A stretch of 64,000 bases of DNA from NCBI GenBank assembly GCA_002427605.1, contig DIRT01000023.1, positions 39,331 through 103,330 of the forward strand, given 5' to 3'. Position numbers and translations under genes: made by a program. The notes under the pieces were generated by a model. That model was given only the letters and a program-made list of their open reading frames with translations. It was not told the origin of the DNA and did not search any database. The first letter of the stretch is position 1, and every line of letters begins with the position of its first letter. Positions 47,304-56,526 of the stretch are shown here, one piece after another. The DNA comes from Bacteroidales bacterium UBA5429. GTDB lineage: Bacteria; Bacteroidota; Bacteroidia; Bacteroidales; WCHB1-69.

Positions 47304-47882
47304 TTAGTTGTTCCTAATAAATAACGAGTGTCCTAATAGTTCTTCTGCTTCTTCAAAGTTTCCCATTGCTATTTTTTTTCTGATCTGAGTAGATCTGACG
47401 GCGATATCATCTAAAAGATACTCTTCAATCATCAATATGTCAATTCCTTGCAATTCTGCAAGATGATGTGTCGAAGAGTAAGTACCGCTTCTATTTTTTC
47501 CAAAACGATGATTAGGGCCCATAATCAAATATCTTGTTTTGAGCTTATCAATCAAAACCTGTTTTATAAACTCTTCTGATGTCAACTCTGCAAATTCTTT
47601 AGTAAAAGGAATAATGTAGAGATAATCTATCTTTTGTTGTGACAATAATTCAATCTTTTGCTCCAAAGTGGAAATCAAAAAGAAGTCCGGATTCTGATCC
47701 AATACTTGCTGAGGATGGGGTTCAAATGTTACCACAATGGAAGGAAGTGCTTTCTCTTGCGCTGTCTGACACAGTTGTTGCAAAACCTGACGATGCCCTC
47801 TGTGTACACCATCAAAAGAGCCAATGGTGACAACGGATCCAAGAATATCAGATATAGGTTCGAAATTAGTTATAATTTTCAT
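47304..47882 (-). CDS. ribF: RibF-like FAD synthetase domain, riboflavin kinase domain absent
   Basis: A 192-residue protein matching the N-terminal nucleotidyltransferase half of RibF, which adenylylates FMN to FAD: GSFDGVHRGH (21-30), TFEPHPQQVL, MGPNHRFGKNRSG and the C-terminal RSTQIRKKIAMGNFEEAEELLG. Normal bifunctional RibF is about 300 residues; here translation stops at GHSLFIRNN, just where the flavokinase domain should start, and topA begins 21 nt later. No remnant of the kinase domain is seen. Either a stand-alone riboflavin kinase exists elsewhere or this copy is a truncated accessory. The residues needed for adenylyl transfer look intact. Confidence 0.85.
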   Translation of the reverse strand: MKIITNFEPISDILGSVVTIGSFDGVHRGHRQVLQQLCQTAQEKALPSIVVTFEPHPQQVLDQNPDFFLISTLEQKIELLSQQKIDYLYIIPFTKEFAELTSEEFIKQVLIDKLKTRYLIMGPNHRFGKNRSGTYSSTHHLAELQGIDILMIEEYLLDDIAVRSTQIRKKIAMGNFEEAEELLGHSLFIRNN

Positions 47883-47888
47883 TACAAT

Positions 47889-50348
47889 CTATCTTAACTG
47901 TGCTCCACACTCTTTCTCAAAAGCTGAAATCAACTTATTCATTATTTTATTAATCTCTTCTTCCGTTAAAGTTTTATTCTCATTCTGAAGAACAAAATTA
48001 AGGGCATAAGATTTCTTATCATCCCCCAGATTAGCTCCTTCATAAACATCAAAAAGGGTTACCTTTTTCAATTTTGAGCCACCATACTTAAACGCTATCT
48101 CTTCCAACTTGCCATAATCTACTGAACGATCCAAAATCAATGAAAGATCTCGCTTTACGGAAGGATAAGGAGAAATCGGCTGGTAAACCACATCAGGAGT
48201 TCCAAAATTTTGAAGCAACACATTAAGATTTACTTCGGCGTAATAGACTGTTTTTTTGATATCAAACAGTTTTAAAATTTTAGGATGAACCTCGCCCATC
48301 TGTAAAACTGCCTGGTCATCTATCAGATACTCAAGACCTTCAACAAACAAACTATTTTGGATCAGATTTGATGTTATTTTGTCAATCGGTGCATTAGCTT
48401 TAACAAACAGATGCTCAATTATATTTTTTAAGTAAAACAGATCAACATCCTCATCTTTCTGATTCCAGGTTTTTTCAAACTTTTTACCTGTCAGCAATAG
48501 AGCCATCTTTTCCTTTTCGTGATATTTCTCTGTCACTTCCGCATCTGAACCGGCATTCGGATTCAAGAAATAGGTTTTACCGAATTCAAACAATCTCAAA
48601 TTTGGATTCCCATTATTGATATTTCTCTCAACCGTTTCCAAAGCACCTGTCAACAAAGTTTGTCTCATCGAATCCAACTCATTACTTAAAGGATTCAAGA
48701 TCCTCACAACAGTCGAAAGATCAGTCAACTGCATCTGCTCAATATATGAACTTTTTGTTAATGAGTTATTCATCATCTCATAAAACCCGTTGGCAATCAG
48801 ATGTAAAGAGATCTCTCTTTGAAAATGAGTAAGTCCTTTCTGAGGAGTTTTCTGCATCACAAAACTAAACTCTTCAGGGAACTCAATTTGATTATAGCCA
48901 TAAATCCTCAAAATCTCTTCTATTAAATCGACAGGTCTTGTGACATCACTCTTATTATGAGGAACTTCCACCAACAAATGCTCAGTGTTTTGAACAGTGA
49001 TATTAAATCCTAAAGATTGAAGAATATTGATAACCTCATTATCCTCTATCTTTTTCCCGATTAATTCCTCTACTTGAACCAGAGAGAGTAATATCTTATC
49101 CTTTTCAACTTCATAGGGGTACAAGTCTATAATTTCTGAAAAATGAGTTGCTCCTGCAATATTTTGAAGCAGATTGGCAGCTCTTTTCAAAGCATATAAT
49201 GTCATATCTACATCACATCCCCTTTCATATCTAAAGGCTGCATCGGTTTTGAGATGGTGTCTTTTTGATGTTTTCCTTACTGAAGTAGGATGAAAATAAG
49301 CACTTTCAATAAATATATTTTTGCTATTCTCAGTAATCCCTGACTCTATTCCTCCATACACTCCGGCGATACACATGGGGCCCGATTGATGACAAATCAT
49401 CAAATCCTCCTCATCCAACTTAATCTCATGACCATCCAGTGTTATAAAAGGAGTTCCTGTAGGCAAATTTTGAACAATAATCTTCTCACCTGCAATTTTA
49501 TCACTATCGAAAGCATGCAGGGGATGTCCTATTTCAAACATCACATATTGAGTCACATCCACCACATTATTGATCGGCTTAATTCCAATTGAAAGTAGTC
49601 TATCCTGTAGCCACTTAGGAGAAGCTTCCACGGTAATGTCATCAATACATATCCCTGAATAACGCGGACACGCCTCATTATTTTTAATCTCAATATCGAT
49701 CCTTGTTGTATTCGCTGAGGGCAACAAGTCTGAAACTTCTGGTAAAAGAAGTGTTGAACAAGGAATATCATTATGTTTCATAACAGCATACAAATCCCTC
49801 GCCACGCCATAATGCGAAGCAGCATCTCCCCTATTGGGTGTCAATCCAATTTCAAAAATATAATCCTCTTCAATTTTATAGAGCTCAGCTGCTGACAATC
49901 CCACAGGTGTATCCTCCGGTAAAACCAGAATACCTTCGTGAGAAGTACCCACACCTATTTCTACCTCTGAACAAATCATTCCCTCTGAAACTTCACCTCT
50001 AATCTTGGATTTCTTAATCACAAAAGGTTTTTCTCCCGAATATAAAGTAGTGCCGATCGTTGCTACAATCACCTTTTGACCTGCAGCCACATTAGGTGCA
50101 CCACATACAACATTGAGCGGAGTTTCCTCACCAACATCCACTGTTGTGAGATGAAGATGATCAGAATTAGGATGATCTTCACAGGTCAATACTTCTCCAA
50201 CAACCAATCCTTTCAAGCCACCTTGAACCGATTCAAAAAGAGTAAGTGATTCAACTTCCAGGCCGCAATCTGTTAATAATCTACTCACTTCTAAAGGAGG
50301 AAGATCAAAAGAAATATACTGTTTCAGCCAATTATACGATATTTTCAT
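47889..50348 (-). CDS. pheT: Phenylalanyl-tRNA synthetase beta subunit
   Basis: The 819-residue beta subunit of the alpha2-beta2 enzyme charging tRNA-Phe. N-terminal MKISYNWLKQYISF, an EMAP-like tRNA-binding domain (about 42-150), B3/B4 editing region (RYSGICIDDI), B5 domain (about 400-480), class II-like core (ERGCDVDMTLYAL earlier; RLFEFGKTYF later) and the C-terminal ferredoxin-fold anticodon-binding domain (YQPISPYPSVKRDLSLIL). The length is standard. It precedes the ribF-like gene by 6 nt, so they are cotranscribed. pheS is not in the window, which is common in Bacteroidota where the two subunits can be separated. Confidence 0.96.
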   Translation of the reverse strand: MKISYNWLKQYISFDLPPLEVSRLLTDCGLEVESLTLFESVQGGLKGLVVGEVLTCEDHPNSDHLHLTTVDVGEETPLNVVCGAPNVAAGQKVIVATIGTTLYSGEKPFVIKKSKIRGEVSEGMICSEVEIGVGTSHEGILVLPEDTPVGLSAAELYKIEEDYIFEIGLTPNRGDAASHYGVARDLYAVMKHNDIPCSTLLLPEVSDLLPSANTTRIDIEIKNNEACPRYSGICIDDITVEASPKWLQDRLLSIGIKPINNVVDVTQYVMFEIGHPLHAFDSDKIAGEKIIVQNLPTGTPFITLDGHEIKLDEEDLMICHQSGPMCIAGVYGGIESGITENSKNIFIESAYFHPTSVRKTSKRHHLKTDAAFRYERGCDVDMTLYALKRAANLLQNIAGATHFSEIIDLYPYEVEKDKILLSLVQVEELIGKKIEDNEVINILQSLGFNITVQNTEHLLVEVPHNKSDVTRPVDLIEEILRIYGYNQIEFPEEFSFVMQKTPQKGLTHFQREISLHLIANGFYEMMNNSLTKSSYIEQMQLTDLSTVVRILNPLSNELDSMRQTLLTGALETVERNINNGNPNLRLFEFGKTYFLNPNAGSDAEVTEKYHEKEKMALLLTGKKFEKTWNQKDEDVDLFYLKNIIEHLFVKANAPIDKITSNLIQNSLFVEGLEYLIDDQAVLQMGEVHPKILKLFDIKKTVYYAEVNLNVLLQNFGTPDVVYQPISPYPSVKRDLSLILDRSVDYGKLEEIAFKYGGSKLKKVTLFDVYEGANLGDDKKSYALNFVLQNENKTLTEEEINKIMNKLISAFEKECGAQLR

Positions 50349-50387
50349 AGAGTTGATATTGTAATATTATGATAAAAAATTCAGTCC

Positions 50388-50396
50388 GCAAAAATA
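50388..50396 (-). promoter_or_regulatory. -7 promoter element for pheT
   Basis: Minus-strand TATTTTTGC, an exact TAnnTTTGC match, 40 nt before the pheT ATG. Confidence 0.6.
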
Positions 50397-50451
50397 CTAC
50401 ATTATTATATATGTAAAGTTTATTTTTTTATTTTTGTAAAAAGGGGGGAAG

Positions 50452-50862
50452 CTACTGTGTCGCTGTAAGATCCTTTAAAACAGCGATTAAAGCCTCTTCT
50501 ATCAGAGCAAAATCGTGTTCCTTTTTGGATGTATAATAGAACAATAAATTCACTTTTTTATCCGATTTTGACAAATTATCAAGCAAAAATTGACGCTTAT
50601 TGAGTCTATATGCCTCTCTTATTCTCCTCTTAATTCTATTTCGGATAACAGCTTTTTTGAAGTTTTTTTTAGGAACAGCAATCGCTATCTGATTTTGATC
50701 AGAAGATTTTTGTTTCTGCTCCCAAAGATAGTAACACTTTATCGGATGATGATAATGGGAATTCTGCTCACGAAGAAGGCTTTCTATACTCTTTCGCGAA
50801 CAAAGTCTTTCAGATTTAGTAAAACTATAATTCTGAATTAAGTTATCTTCTTCTTGTAGCAT
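50452..50862 (-). CDS. rnpA: Ribonuclease P protein component
   Basis: A 136-residue basic protein that assists the RNase P RNA in tRNA 5' processing. Signature AVIRNRIKRRIREAYRLNK (about residues 76-94) preceded by AIAVPKKNFKKA. Start at MLQEEDNLI overlaps the 3' end of the hemD gene by 20 nt, as in many Bacteroidota genomes where hemD and rnpA are neighbours. A downstream yidD gene, often next in this order, is not seen; pheT follows after a 100-nt gap. Confidence 0.92.
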   Translation of the reverse strand: MLQEEDNLIQNYSFTKSERLCSRKSIESLLREQNSHYHHPIKCYYLWEQKQKSSDQNQIAIAVPKKNFKKAVIRNRIKRRIREAYRLNKRQFLLDNLSKSDKKVNLLFYYTSKKEHDFALIEEALIAVLKDLTATQ

Positions 50863-51607
50863 GTTCTTTTAAGAAGTGATCCAATGCGATGGTAATTGAG
50901 GGAGCCTCTTTTGTAGGAGCCTCAACATGTAATGTCCACCCTTCTGCACGAACTGCATCTGCCGCTGCTGTTCCTAACGCGGCAAAAGCCATCTCTCCCT
51001 GCTCAAATTCCGGATAATTGGCTTTTAACGCATCAACTCCTGAATTACTAAAAAATACAATCATATCAAACTTGCTGATATCAACATCTTCTTTTATGTT
51101 AGCCGGAACAGTTTTAAAAACTACAGCTTGATTGTATTCAATCTCCTCAGAAGTTAGAAAATCACAGTAATGCGAATAAGCCATTTCACTTCCACAAGGA
51201 AGTAAATATTTGAGTTCTCTATTTTTTGAAATCAATTCAAAAACACCCGATGGATGATTATTTTTAGCATAAAAAACTTTTCTCTTTTTGTAAGAGATAT
51301 ATTTCTGAAGATAATATGCAACCTGATCAGTTGGACAAAAATATTTCATAGACTCAGGTATCTCTATCCGCATCTCTTTTAAAAGAGCAAAGAAATAGTC
51401 AATCGTTGTAGTACTGGAAAAAACAATAGCAGTATGATCCAGAATATTGATTTTTGTTTTCCTAAAATCTGCAGCTGAAATCGGAGAAAATGTGAAAAAC
51501 TTATAAAATTCCAGGTTAATATTATACTTTTTTTTCAAGTCACCATAAGGAGATTTTTCAACATCTAGAGGAGGAGTCTGCGAAATTAGGATATTTTTTA
51601 TCTTCAT
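50843..51607 (-). CDS. hemD: Uroporphyrinogen-III synthase
   Basis: A 254-residue protein with the alternating two-domain pattern of uroporphyrinogen-III synthase, which closes and rearranges the tetrapyrrole ring in heme synthesis. Sequence conservation in this family is low; supporting segments are LDHTAIVFSSTTTIDYFFALL, KYFCPTDQVAYYLQKY, FDMIVFFSNSGVDALKANY and FAALGTAAADAVRAEGW. The Bacteroidota neighbourhood DUF4271-hemD-rnpA supports the call. A TACTTTTGC element (51698-51706, minus) inside the upstream gene may give it a promoter of its own. Confidence 0.85.
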   Translation of the reverse strand: MKIKNILISQTPPLDVEKSPYGDLKKKYNINLEFYKFFTFSPISAADFRKTKINILDHTAIVFSSTTTIDYFFALLKEMRIEIPESMKYFCPTDQVAYYLQKYISYKKRKVFYAKNNHPSGVFELISKNRELKYLLPCGSEMAYSHYCDFLTSEEIEYNQAVVFKTVPANIKEDVDISKFDMIVFFSNSGVDALKANYPEFEQGEMAFAALGTAAADAVRAEGWTLHVEAPTKEAPSITIALDHFLKEHATRRR

Positions 51608-51631
51608 AACTTTTTATACTAAGAGTCTTAT

Positions 51632-52366
51632 TTACAAATGATTAACATAATTTAGCAACCATTTAAACATGAGCAAATAGGGTAAAATTTCGAAAGTGCA
51701 AAAGTATATAAAAAAATTGAAAAAATTGATTTTTTTAGATTTTATTCTGAAAAGTCGGTATGCTGTGACGGAAAAATTAATCAAAAAAAGGGGCAAATAG
51801 AGATAAAAAAAACCGGGGTATTTCGAATAAAGAGATATAGGAATAATGATAATCAAGAGTATCGCATTGGTAAAGCTAAAAAACAGTTTATAGAGCGCAT
51901 AAATGGGAACCTCATCCTGAGCATCAAATAAAGAATAATAGTAAAAATTAAGACCTCTTTTAATTCCAAAATCGAGAATAACAAGCAGAAGCGCCAATGG
52001 ATAAAGCAGATAAGTAGAAATTTGATCCGTTATAGAAGCAAAGAATCGAGTAGCTAACAAGTAAAGTAAAAGTGCATTGACAAGGAATGAAAAAACGTGA
52101 ACCCAGAAGAAAAAGTTTTTATTGGATACTTTCCCTTCCCGTTGTAATTGAGAAAAATGGCGCGACGAGAATAGAGAAAACAAGAGCAGACTGACTCTGT
52201 TTCTATATGTGGTAAGCAAAAGAGTAAACAGAACTAAGGTCAGCAACAAAATGAGGGTTGCCAAATTATTATTATCCCTTGTATAAATGAGAAAATTCCC
52301 GGTTTGTAGTAGCCGGGAATTAAAATATCCTAATTTAAGTTGTATTAAATTTACAATCTGATACAC
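51632..52366 (-). CDS. DUF4271 family membrane protein
   Basis: A 244-residue inner-membrane protein with six or seven hydrophobic segments, an early RDNNNLATLILLLTLVLFTL helix, and a GIKRGLNFYYYSLFDAQDEVP loop. These match DUF4271, a family found almost only in Bacteroidota and usually upstream of hemD, as here (24 nt apart). The function is not known; the genomic association hints at heme or cell-envelope biology, but this is inference. It probably begins a transcription unit together with hemD and rnpA. Confidence 0.82.
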   Translation of the reverse strand: MYQIVNLIQLKLGYFNSRLLQTGNFLIYTRDNNNLATLILLLTLVLFTLLLTTYRNRVSLLLFSLFSSRHFSQLQREGKVSNKNFFFWVHVFSFLVNALLLYLLATRFFASITDQISTYLLYPLALLLVILDFGIKRGLNFYYYSLFDAQDEVPIYALYKLFFSFTNAILLIIIIPISLYSKYPGFFYLYLPLFLINFSVTAYRLFRIKSKKINFFNFFIYFCTFEILPYLLMFKWLLNYVNHL

Positions 52367-52377
52367 AAATCAAAATA

Positions 52378-53106
52378 TTACTTCACGATCAGTTTTTTAG
52401 TCATCAAAGTTCGTCCGTCTGCCTCAAGTGCATAAAAGTAAATTCCTGAAGAAAACTGATCCAAAGAGATGATTGTTTTACCGGAAGCGTCAGCAGGTAC
52501 ACTAAACACTTGTACTCCGGCAATATTTCTAATCACGATTTGCGCATGGGATGGCATAAGTTCCATTTTATACTCAATGGTTACCCGATCAGATGCGGGA
52601 TTAGGATAAGCCGTGAATAGAGTTTGAGGTTCCTGCTCCTTAATACCAACTGTATTGTTAATTTTAATATAGAGCTCAGTTTTTATACTGTTATCAGTTT
52701 CATCATAAAACTCAAACTTATGATGTGTCAAACCTTGGTTTCCATTAGGATTATACTGAATATGGAAAGCTCCATCCCCATCTGAGGCATAAGTCAACGA
52801 GTCACCGGCAGCAATTTCTTCCGGAAAAATACTCGCATCTTCGATACAACAAGAACCTCCAATACAGAAAGTAGATTCAGACCCGGTAACATCCGCTATT
52901 CTGGTACGTTGAACCATAATCCCCAAATTTTGTCCGGATAGATTATAAAGGTCAATATAATAGGTGTTGTCAGTGTGATTATTGGGAGCAAACACTTCAA
53001 TAGTGCCTCCATTGGGAACTACTTCTCCTGCATACCTTACCTCAATCCCTTGCGAAAAAGCAGTCATAGTAGCGAATAACAAAAACAGTGTAAATATCTT
53101 TTTCAT
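52378..53106 (-). CDS. Small secreted protein with type A T9SS sorting domain
   Basis: A 242-residue protein. Signal peptide MKKIFTLFLLFATMTAFS, a ~120-residue beta-rich domain with a cysteine set (FCIGGSCCIED), and a C-terminal type A sorting domain (about 163-242: FTAYPNPASDRVTIEY, SGIYFYALEADGRTL, MTKKLIVK). Expected to be exported through the T9SS. The cargo part (YIDLYNLSGQNLGIMVQRTRI) is found in other Bacteroidota secreted proteins but has no assigned function. Preceded by a good promoter element. Confidence 0.85.
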   Translation of the reverse strand: MKKIFTLFLLFATMTAFSQGIEVRYAGEVVPNGGTIEVFAPNNHTDNTYYIDLYNLSGQNLGIMVQRTRIADVTGSESTFCIGGSCCIEDASIFPEEIAAGDSLTYASDGDGAFHIQYNPNGNQGLTHHKFEFYDETDNSIKTELYIKINNTVGIKEQEPQTLFTAYPNPASDRVTIEYKMELMPSHAQIVIRNIAGVQVFSVPADASGKTIISLDQFSSGIYFYALEADGRTLMTKKLIVK

Positions 53107-53157
53107 AACAATTTATTTTTCAAATAATAGATTAACTCAATACTTAATTATTAGACT

Positions 53158-53166
53158 GCAAAGGTA
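53158..53166 (-). promoter_or_regulatory. -7 promoter element for the small T9SS cargo gene
   Basis: Minus-strand TACCTTTGC, an exact match about 52 nt before the ATG. Confidence 0.6.
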
Positions 53167-53185
53167 CGAAAAAGTTAATTCATAA

Positions 53186-53869
53186 TCATAGATTACACCA
53201 TATTTTTTTTAGCTCTTCAGAAAGTATAGGTGCTTTAATATGAATTATCGCTTTAGTAGTAGGATGTTCAAAGGACAAGCCGGCTGCATGCAATGAAATG
53301 GATCCATCCCGATTCGCTCTCGGTGCACCATACTTTAGATCCCCCCTAATTGGAAATCCTTCAAAAGATAATTGAGCCCTAATCTGATGATGTCTTCCGG
53401 TAATTAACTCTATTTCAAGAAGATAAAAACGCTCCGACTTCCCTACCACTTTATATATCAACTCGGATTGAAGATACCCTTCCCCGGGAGAAGTTGAAAC
53501 AAAACTTTTGTTTAACTTTTGATTCTTTCTCAAATAGTGAATCAGCTTTTTTTCCAGTTCAAGAGGTTCTTTTTCAACCACAGCCCAATAAACTTTGGTC
53601 ATTTTTCTATCTTTAACCTGTTGATTCATCCTGGTCAACGCCTTCGATGTTTTCGCAAAGATTACAGCTCCGCTCACTGGTCTGTCAATTCGATGCACCA
53701 AACCACAAAAAACATTGCCCGGTTTCTGATATTCCTCCTTAATATAAAGACGAACCAATTCTAAAAGAGGCTGATCACCTGTTTGATCACCCTGAACAAT
53801 CTCGCCGGCTAATTTATTGACTACAAGTAGATGGTTATCCTCGTACAATATTCTTGATTTCAGGTCCAT
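53186..53869 (-). CDS. RNA pseudouridine synthase, RluA family
   Basis: A 227-residue enzyme isomerising uridine to pseudouridine in rRNA or tRNA. The catalytic Asp is in CGLVHRIDRPVSG (about residues 62-73), followed by GRHHQIRAQLSFEGFPI and SLHAAGLSFEHP. There is no N-terminal S4 RNA-binding domain, placing it near the short RluA/TruC-like members, so the exact RNA target cannot be stated. It lies 16 nt upstream-to-downstream from panB on the same strand, a common Bacteroidota pairing. Confidence 0.9.
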   Translation of the reverse strand: MDLKSRILYEDNHLLVVNKLAGEIVQGDQTGDQPLLELVRLYIKEEYQKPGNVFCGLVHRIDRPVSGAVIFAKTSKALTRMNQQVKDRKMTKVYWAVVEKEPLELEKKLIHYLRKNQKLNKSFVSTSPGEGYLQSELIYKVVGKSERFYLLEIELITGRHHQIRAQLSFEGFPIRGDLKYGAPRANRDGSISLHAAGLSFEHPTTKAIIHIKAPILSEELKKIWCNL

Positions 53870-53885
53870 CTATCCGATATTAAGA

Positions 53886-54707
53886 TTAATATTGTTCTTT
53901 TTCGTTGGGAAAATCTCCACTTTTAACATCCTTGATGTAATGTCCCACAGATTCCACAATCTCTTTACTAAAATTATGGTAGCGTCTCAAGAAACGAGGT
54001 GAAAACTGAAGACTATAGCCCATCATATCATGAAAAACAAGTACTTGTCCGCTGGTATGGGGACCGGCACCGATTCCAATAGTAGGAATAGTTAATGCAT
54101 CAGTTACCTCTTTGGCTAAAACAGCTGGTATTTTTTCCAAAACCACTCCAAAACAACCATGCTCTTCCAACAAGAGTGCATCACTGATCAATTTTTGAGC
54201 TTCTTTTTCCTCTGTAGCACGAACTGTATAAGTTCCATATTTATTAATTGACTGTGGCATCAAGCCCAAATGTCCCATGATCGGAATACCGGCAGTCAGA
54301 ATTCTATCGACACTCTCAGAAATCTCTTCTCCTCCCTCAATTTTAATAGCATCCGCACCGGATTCTTTCATAATTCGAATCGCTGATTGCAATGCCTCTT
54401 TAGAATTCCCTTGATAGGTTCCAAATGGCAAATCCACAACAACCAAAGCTCTTTCAACCGCTCTGGTCACTGAGCAAGCATGATAGATCATCTCATTTAA
54501 TGTAATAGGAAGGGTGGTTTTATAACCTGCCACCACATTGGCAGCAGAATCCCCCACCAAAATTACATCTATTCCCGCTTGATCCAATAAAATTGCAGTA
54601 GAATAATCATAAGCCGTCAACATGGAAATTTTTTCACCCTCTTGACGCATCCTTTGAAGATGATGAGTGGTTACTTTAGATACACTTCTTGATAAATATT
54701 GAGACAT
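53886..54707 (-). CDS. panB: 3-methyl-2-oxobutanoate hydroxymethyltransferase
   Basis: A 273-residue cytoplasmic enzyme making ketopantoate from alpha-ketoisovalerate and methylenetetrahydrofolate, the first committed step of pantothenate and CoA synthesis. Family motifs: MLTAYDYSTAILLDQAGIDVILVGDS with the Mg-binding Asp, IKIEGGEE, GIPIMGHLGLMPQS, and TIGIGAGPHTSGQVLVFHDM. Full length. Downstream on the same strand is the RluA-type synthase gene. Confidence 0.96.
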   Translation of the reverse strand: MSQYLSRSVSKVTTHHLQRMRQEGEKISMLTAYDYSTAILLDQAGIDVILVGDSAANVVAGYKTTLPITLNEMIYHACSVTRAVERALVVVDLPFGTYQGNSKEALQSAIRIMKESGADAIKIEGGEEISESVDRILTAGIPIMGHLGLMPQSINKYGTYTVRATEEKEAQKLISDALLLEEHGCFGVVLEKIPAVLAKEVTDALTIPTIGIGAGPHTSGQVLVFHDMMGYSLQFSPRFLRRYHNFSKEIVESVGHYIKDVKSGDFPNEKEQY

Positions 54708-54772
54708 GATAAAATCAATTTTGATTAATACCTAAGTAATTATAAATTTTTCAAACAGAATTATTTGAAAGT

Positions 54773-54781
54773 GCAAAGATA
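54773..54781 (-). promoter_or_regulatory. -7 promoter element for panB
   Basis: Minus-strand TATCTTTGC, an exact match, 66 nt before the panB ATG, in the divergent panB/guaA region. Confidence 0.6.
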
Positions 54782-54868
54782 AAGGTTTTATTGCAACTTT
54801 TAAACTCTATTTTAAGGAAATAAATTAATTTTGTGGATTCAACAAACTTAACTTTCAAAATTCTCACT

Positions 54869-54877
54869 ATCTTTGCA
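54869..54877 (+). promoter_or_regulatory. -7 promoter element for guaA
   Basis: TATCTTTGC, an exact match, 98 nt before the guaA ATG. No riboswitch-like fold was recognised in the leader. Confidence 0.6.
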
Positions 54878-54974
54878 AAGTTTTTACGTTGTAATAACAA
54901 GGGGAAACTATGTGTTATTATAAAGTTAAAAATCAATATATTAGATAATTATCAATCCAAAAAAATAAAACTCA

Positions 54975-56498
54975 ATGACTGAAAAAATCATCATTCTTGA
55001 TTTCGGATCACAATATACACAATTGATTGCACGCCGAATCCGTGAGCTCAACACCTATTGTGAGATTTATCCCTACAACAAATATCCTAAAGAAACCGAT
55101 GGAATTAAAGGAGTTATTCTCTCCGGAAGTCCTTTTTCTGTTAATCAGGCAGAGGCTTTTAAGCCGGACTTATCCGCATTTAGAGGAAAGCTACCCCTAC
55201 TAGGGATTTGTTACGGAGCTCAGTTATTGGTTCACTATTCCGGTGGTACTGTTGAACAAGCCGGAAGCAGAGAGTTTGGACGTGCTCATCTCACCACAAT
55301 CCAAAATAATGATCCTTTAATGCACAATATTCCGGTTCATTCACAAGTATGGATGTCTCATGGAGATACCATCACTACAACACCTCCCCAATTTCAGATC
55401 ATTGCCAGTACCCGTGAAGTAAAAATCGCTGCCTATCGCATTGATGGCGAGCAAACCTGGGGTGTACAGTTTCATCCGGAAGTATACCACAGTGAGGATG
55501 GAAGCACCCTACTCAATAATTTTGTAAAAAACATTTGTCAATGTAAACAAGATTGGACCCCGGATTCTTTCATTGAAACAACGTTGGTTGAATTGCGTAA
55601 AGAACTGGGTGATGACCGCGTCGTATTGGGTCTCTCCGGAGGTGTGGATTCTACTGTAGCTGCAGTTTTACTTCACAGAGCCATCGGCGATCGTCTTTTC
55701 TGTATCTTTGTTGATAATGGATTGCTCCGCAAAAATGAGTTTGAAAAAGTAATAGAAAGCTATAACACTCTGGGACTCAATGTAATTGGAGTAGATGCTT
55801 CTGAACTCTTTTACAATGCACTCAAAGGGGTGACTGATCCTGAACAGAAAAGAAAAATTATTGGTAAAAACTTTATTGATGTTTTTGACGCTGAAGCTCA
55901 CAAACTGGAAAATATAAAGTGGTTGGCACAAGGAACCATCTATGCTGACAGAATTGAGTCTTTGTCTATTACAGGTATGGTAATTAAATCACACCATAAT
56001 GTGGGAGGATTACCAGAAAAGATGAATCTGAAAGTCATTGAACCGCTCAAACTACTTTTTAAAGATGAAGTACGAAAAGTGGGAAGAAGTTTAGAAATTC
56101 CGGATTCATTGATCAATCGACATCCTTTCCCCGGTCCCGGACTGGCAGTGCGTATTTTGGGTGATATCACCCCCGAGAAAGTGCAAATATTACAGGAAGT
56201 GGATCATATCTTTATCAACGGATTGATTGAAGAGGGACTCTACCATGAGGTGTGGCAAGCCGGTGCTGTATTGCTCCCGATTAAATCTGTAGGTGTAATG
56301 GGAGATGAAAGAACCTACGAAAGTACAGTGGCATTACGTGCCGTATTATCCACTGACGGGATGACTGCAGATTGGGCACGCTTACCCTATGAATTTTTAG
56401 CTAGAATATCCAATGAAATTATCAATAAAGTAAAAGGAGTGAATCGCGTTGTTTATGACATCAGCTCGAAACCTCCTGCAACGATTGAATGGGAATAA
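54975..56498 (+). CDS. guaA: GMP synthase (glutamine-hydrolysing)
   Basis: A 507-residue enzyme converting XMP to GMP with glutamine and ATP. N-terminal class I amidotransferase domain with Cys in LLGICYGAQL and the His-Glu pair in VQFHPEVYHSE; ATP-pyrophosphatase PP-loop VLGLSGGVDSTVAA; and the C-terminal dimerisation domain (RHPFPGPGLAVRI ... PPATIEWE). Length and order are complete. The gene shares a bidirectional terminator with the convergent DRTGG gene. Confidence 0.97.
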   Translation: MTEKIIILDFGSQYTQLIARRIRELNTYCEIYPYNKYPKETDGIKGVILSGSPFSVNQAEAFKPDLSAFRGKLPLLGICYGAQLLVHYSGGTVEQAGSREFGRAHLTTIQNNDPLMHNIPVHSQVWMSHGDTITTTPPQFQIIASTREVKIAAYRIDGEQTWGVQFHPEVYHSEDGSTLLNNFVKNICQCKQDWTPDSFIETTLVELRKELGDDRVVLGLSGGVDSTVAAVLLHRAIGDRLFCIFVDNGLLRKNEFEKVIESYNTLGLNVIGVDASELFYNALKGVTDPEQKRKIIGKNFIDVFDAEAHKLENIKWLAQGTIYADRIESLSITGMVIKSHHNVGGLPEKMNLKVIEPLKLLFKDEVRKVGRSLEIPDSLINRHPFPGPGLAVRILGDITPEKVQILQEVDHIFINGLIEEGLYHEVWQAGAVLLPIKSVGVMGDERTYESTVALRAVLSTDGMTADWARLPYEFLARISNEIINKVKGVNRVVYDISSKPPATIEWE

Positions 56499-56526
56499 AA
56501 AAAGGGTGCGATTGCACCCTTTTTTT
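56497..56526. terminator. Bidirectional terminator between guaA and the DRTGG gene
   Basis: Perfect hairpin: an A run plus GGGTGC, loop GATT, then GCACCC plus a T run. It works on both strands, and the stop codons of both convergent genes abut or overlap it. Confidence 0.88.

Noticed and set aside
50397..50451. Terminator at CCCCCC-TTTTT after rnpA.
   Set aside because: A C run followed by T residues is present on the minus strand, but no matching G-rich arm lies upstream, so no hairpin can be drawn.
54878..54974. Purine or guanidine riboswitch in the guaA leader.
   Set aside because: The 97-nt leader is A/T-rich with no conserved junction motifs that I can recognise.
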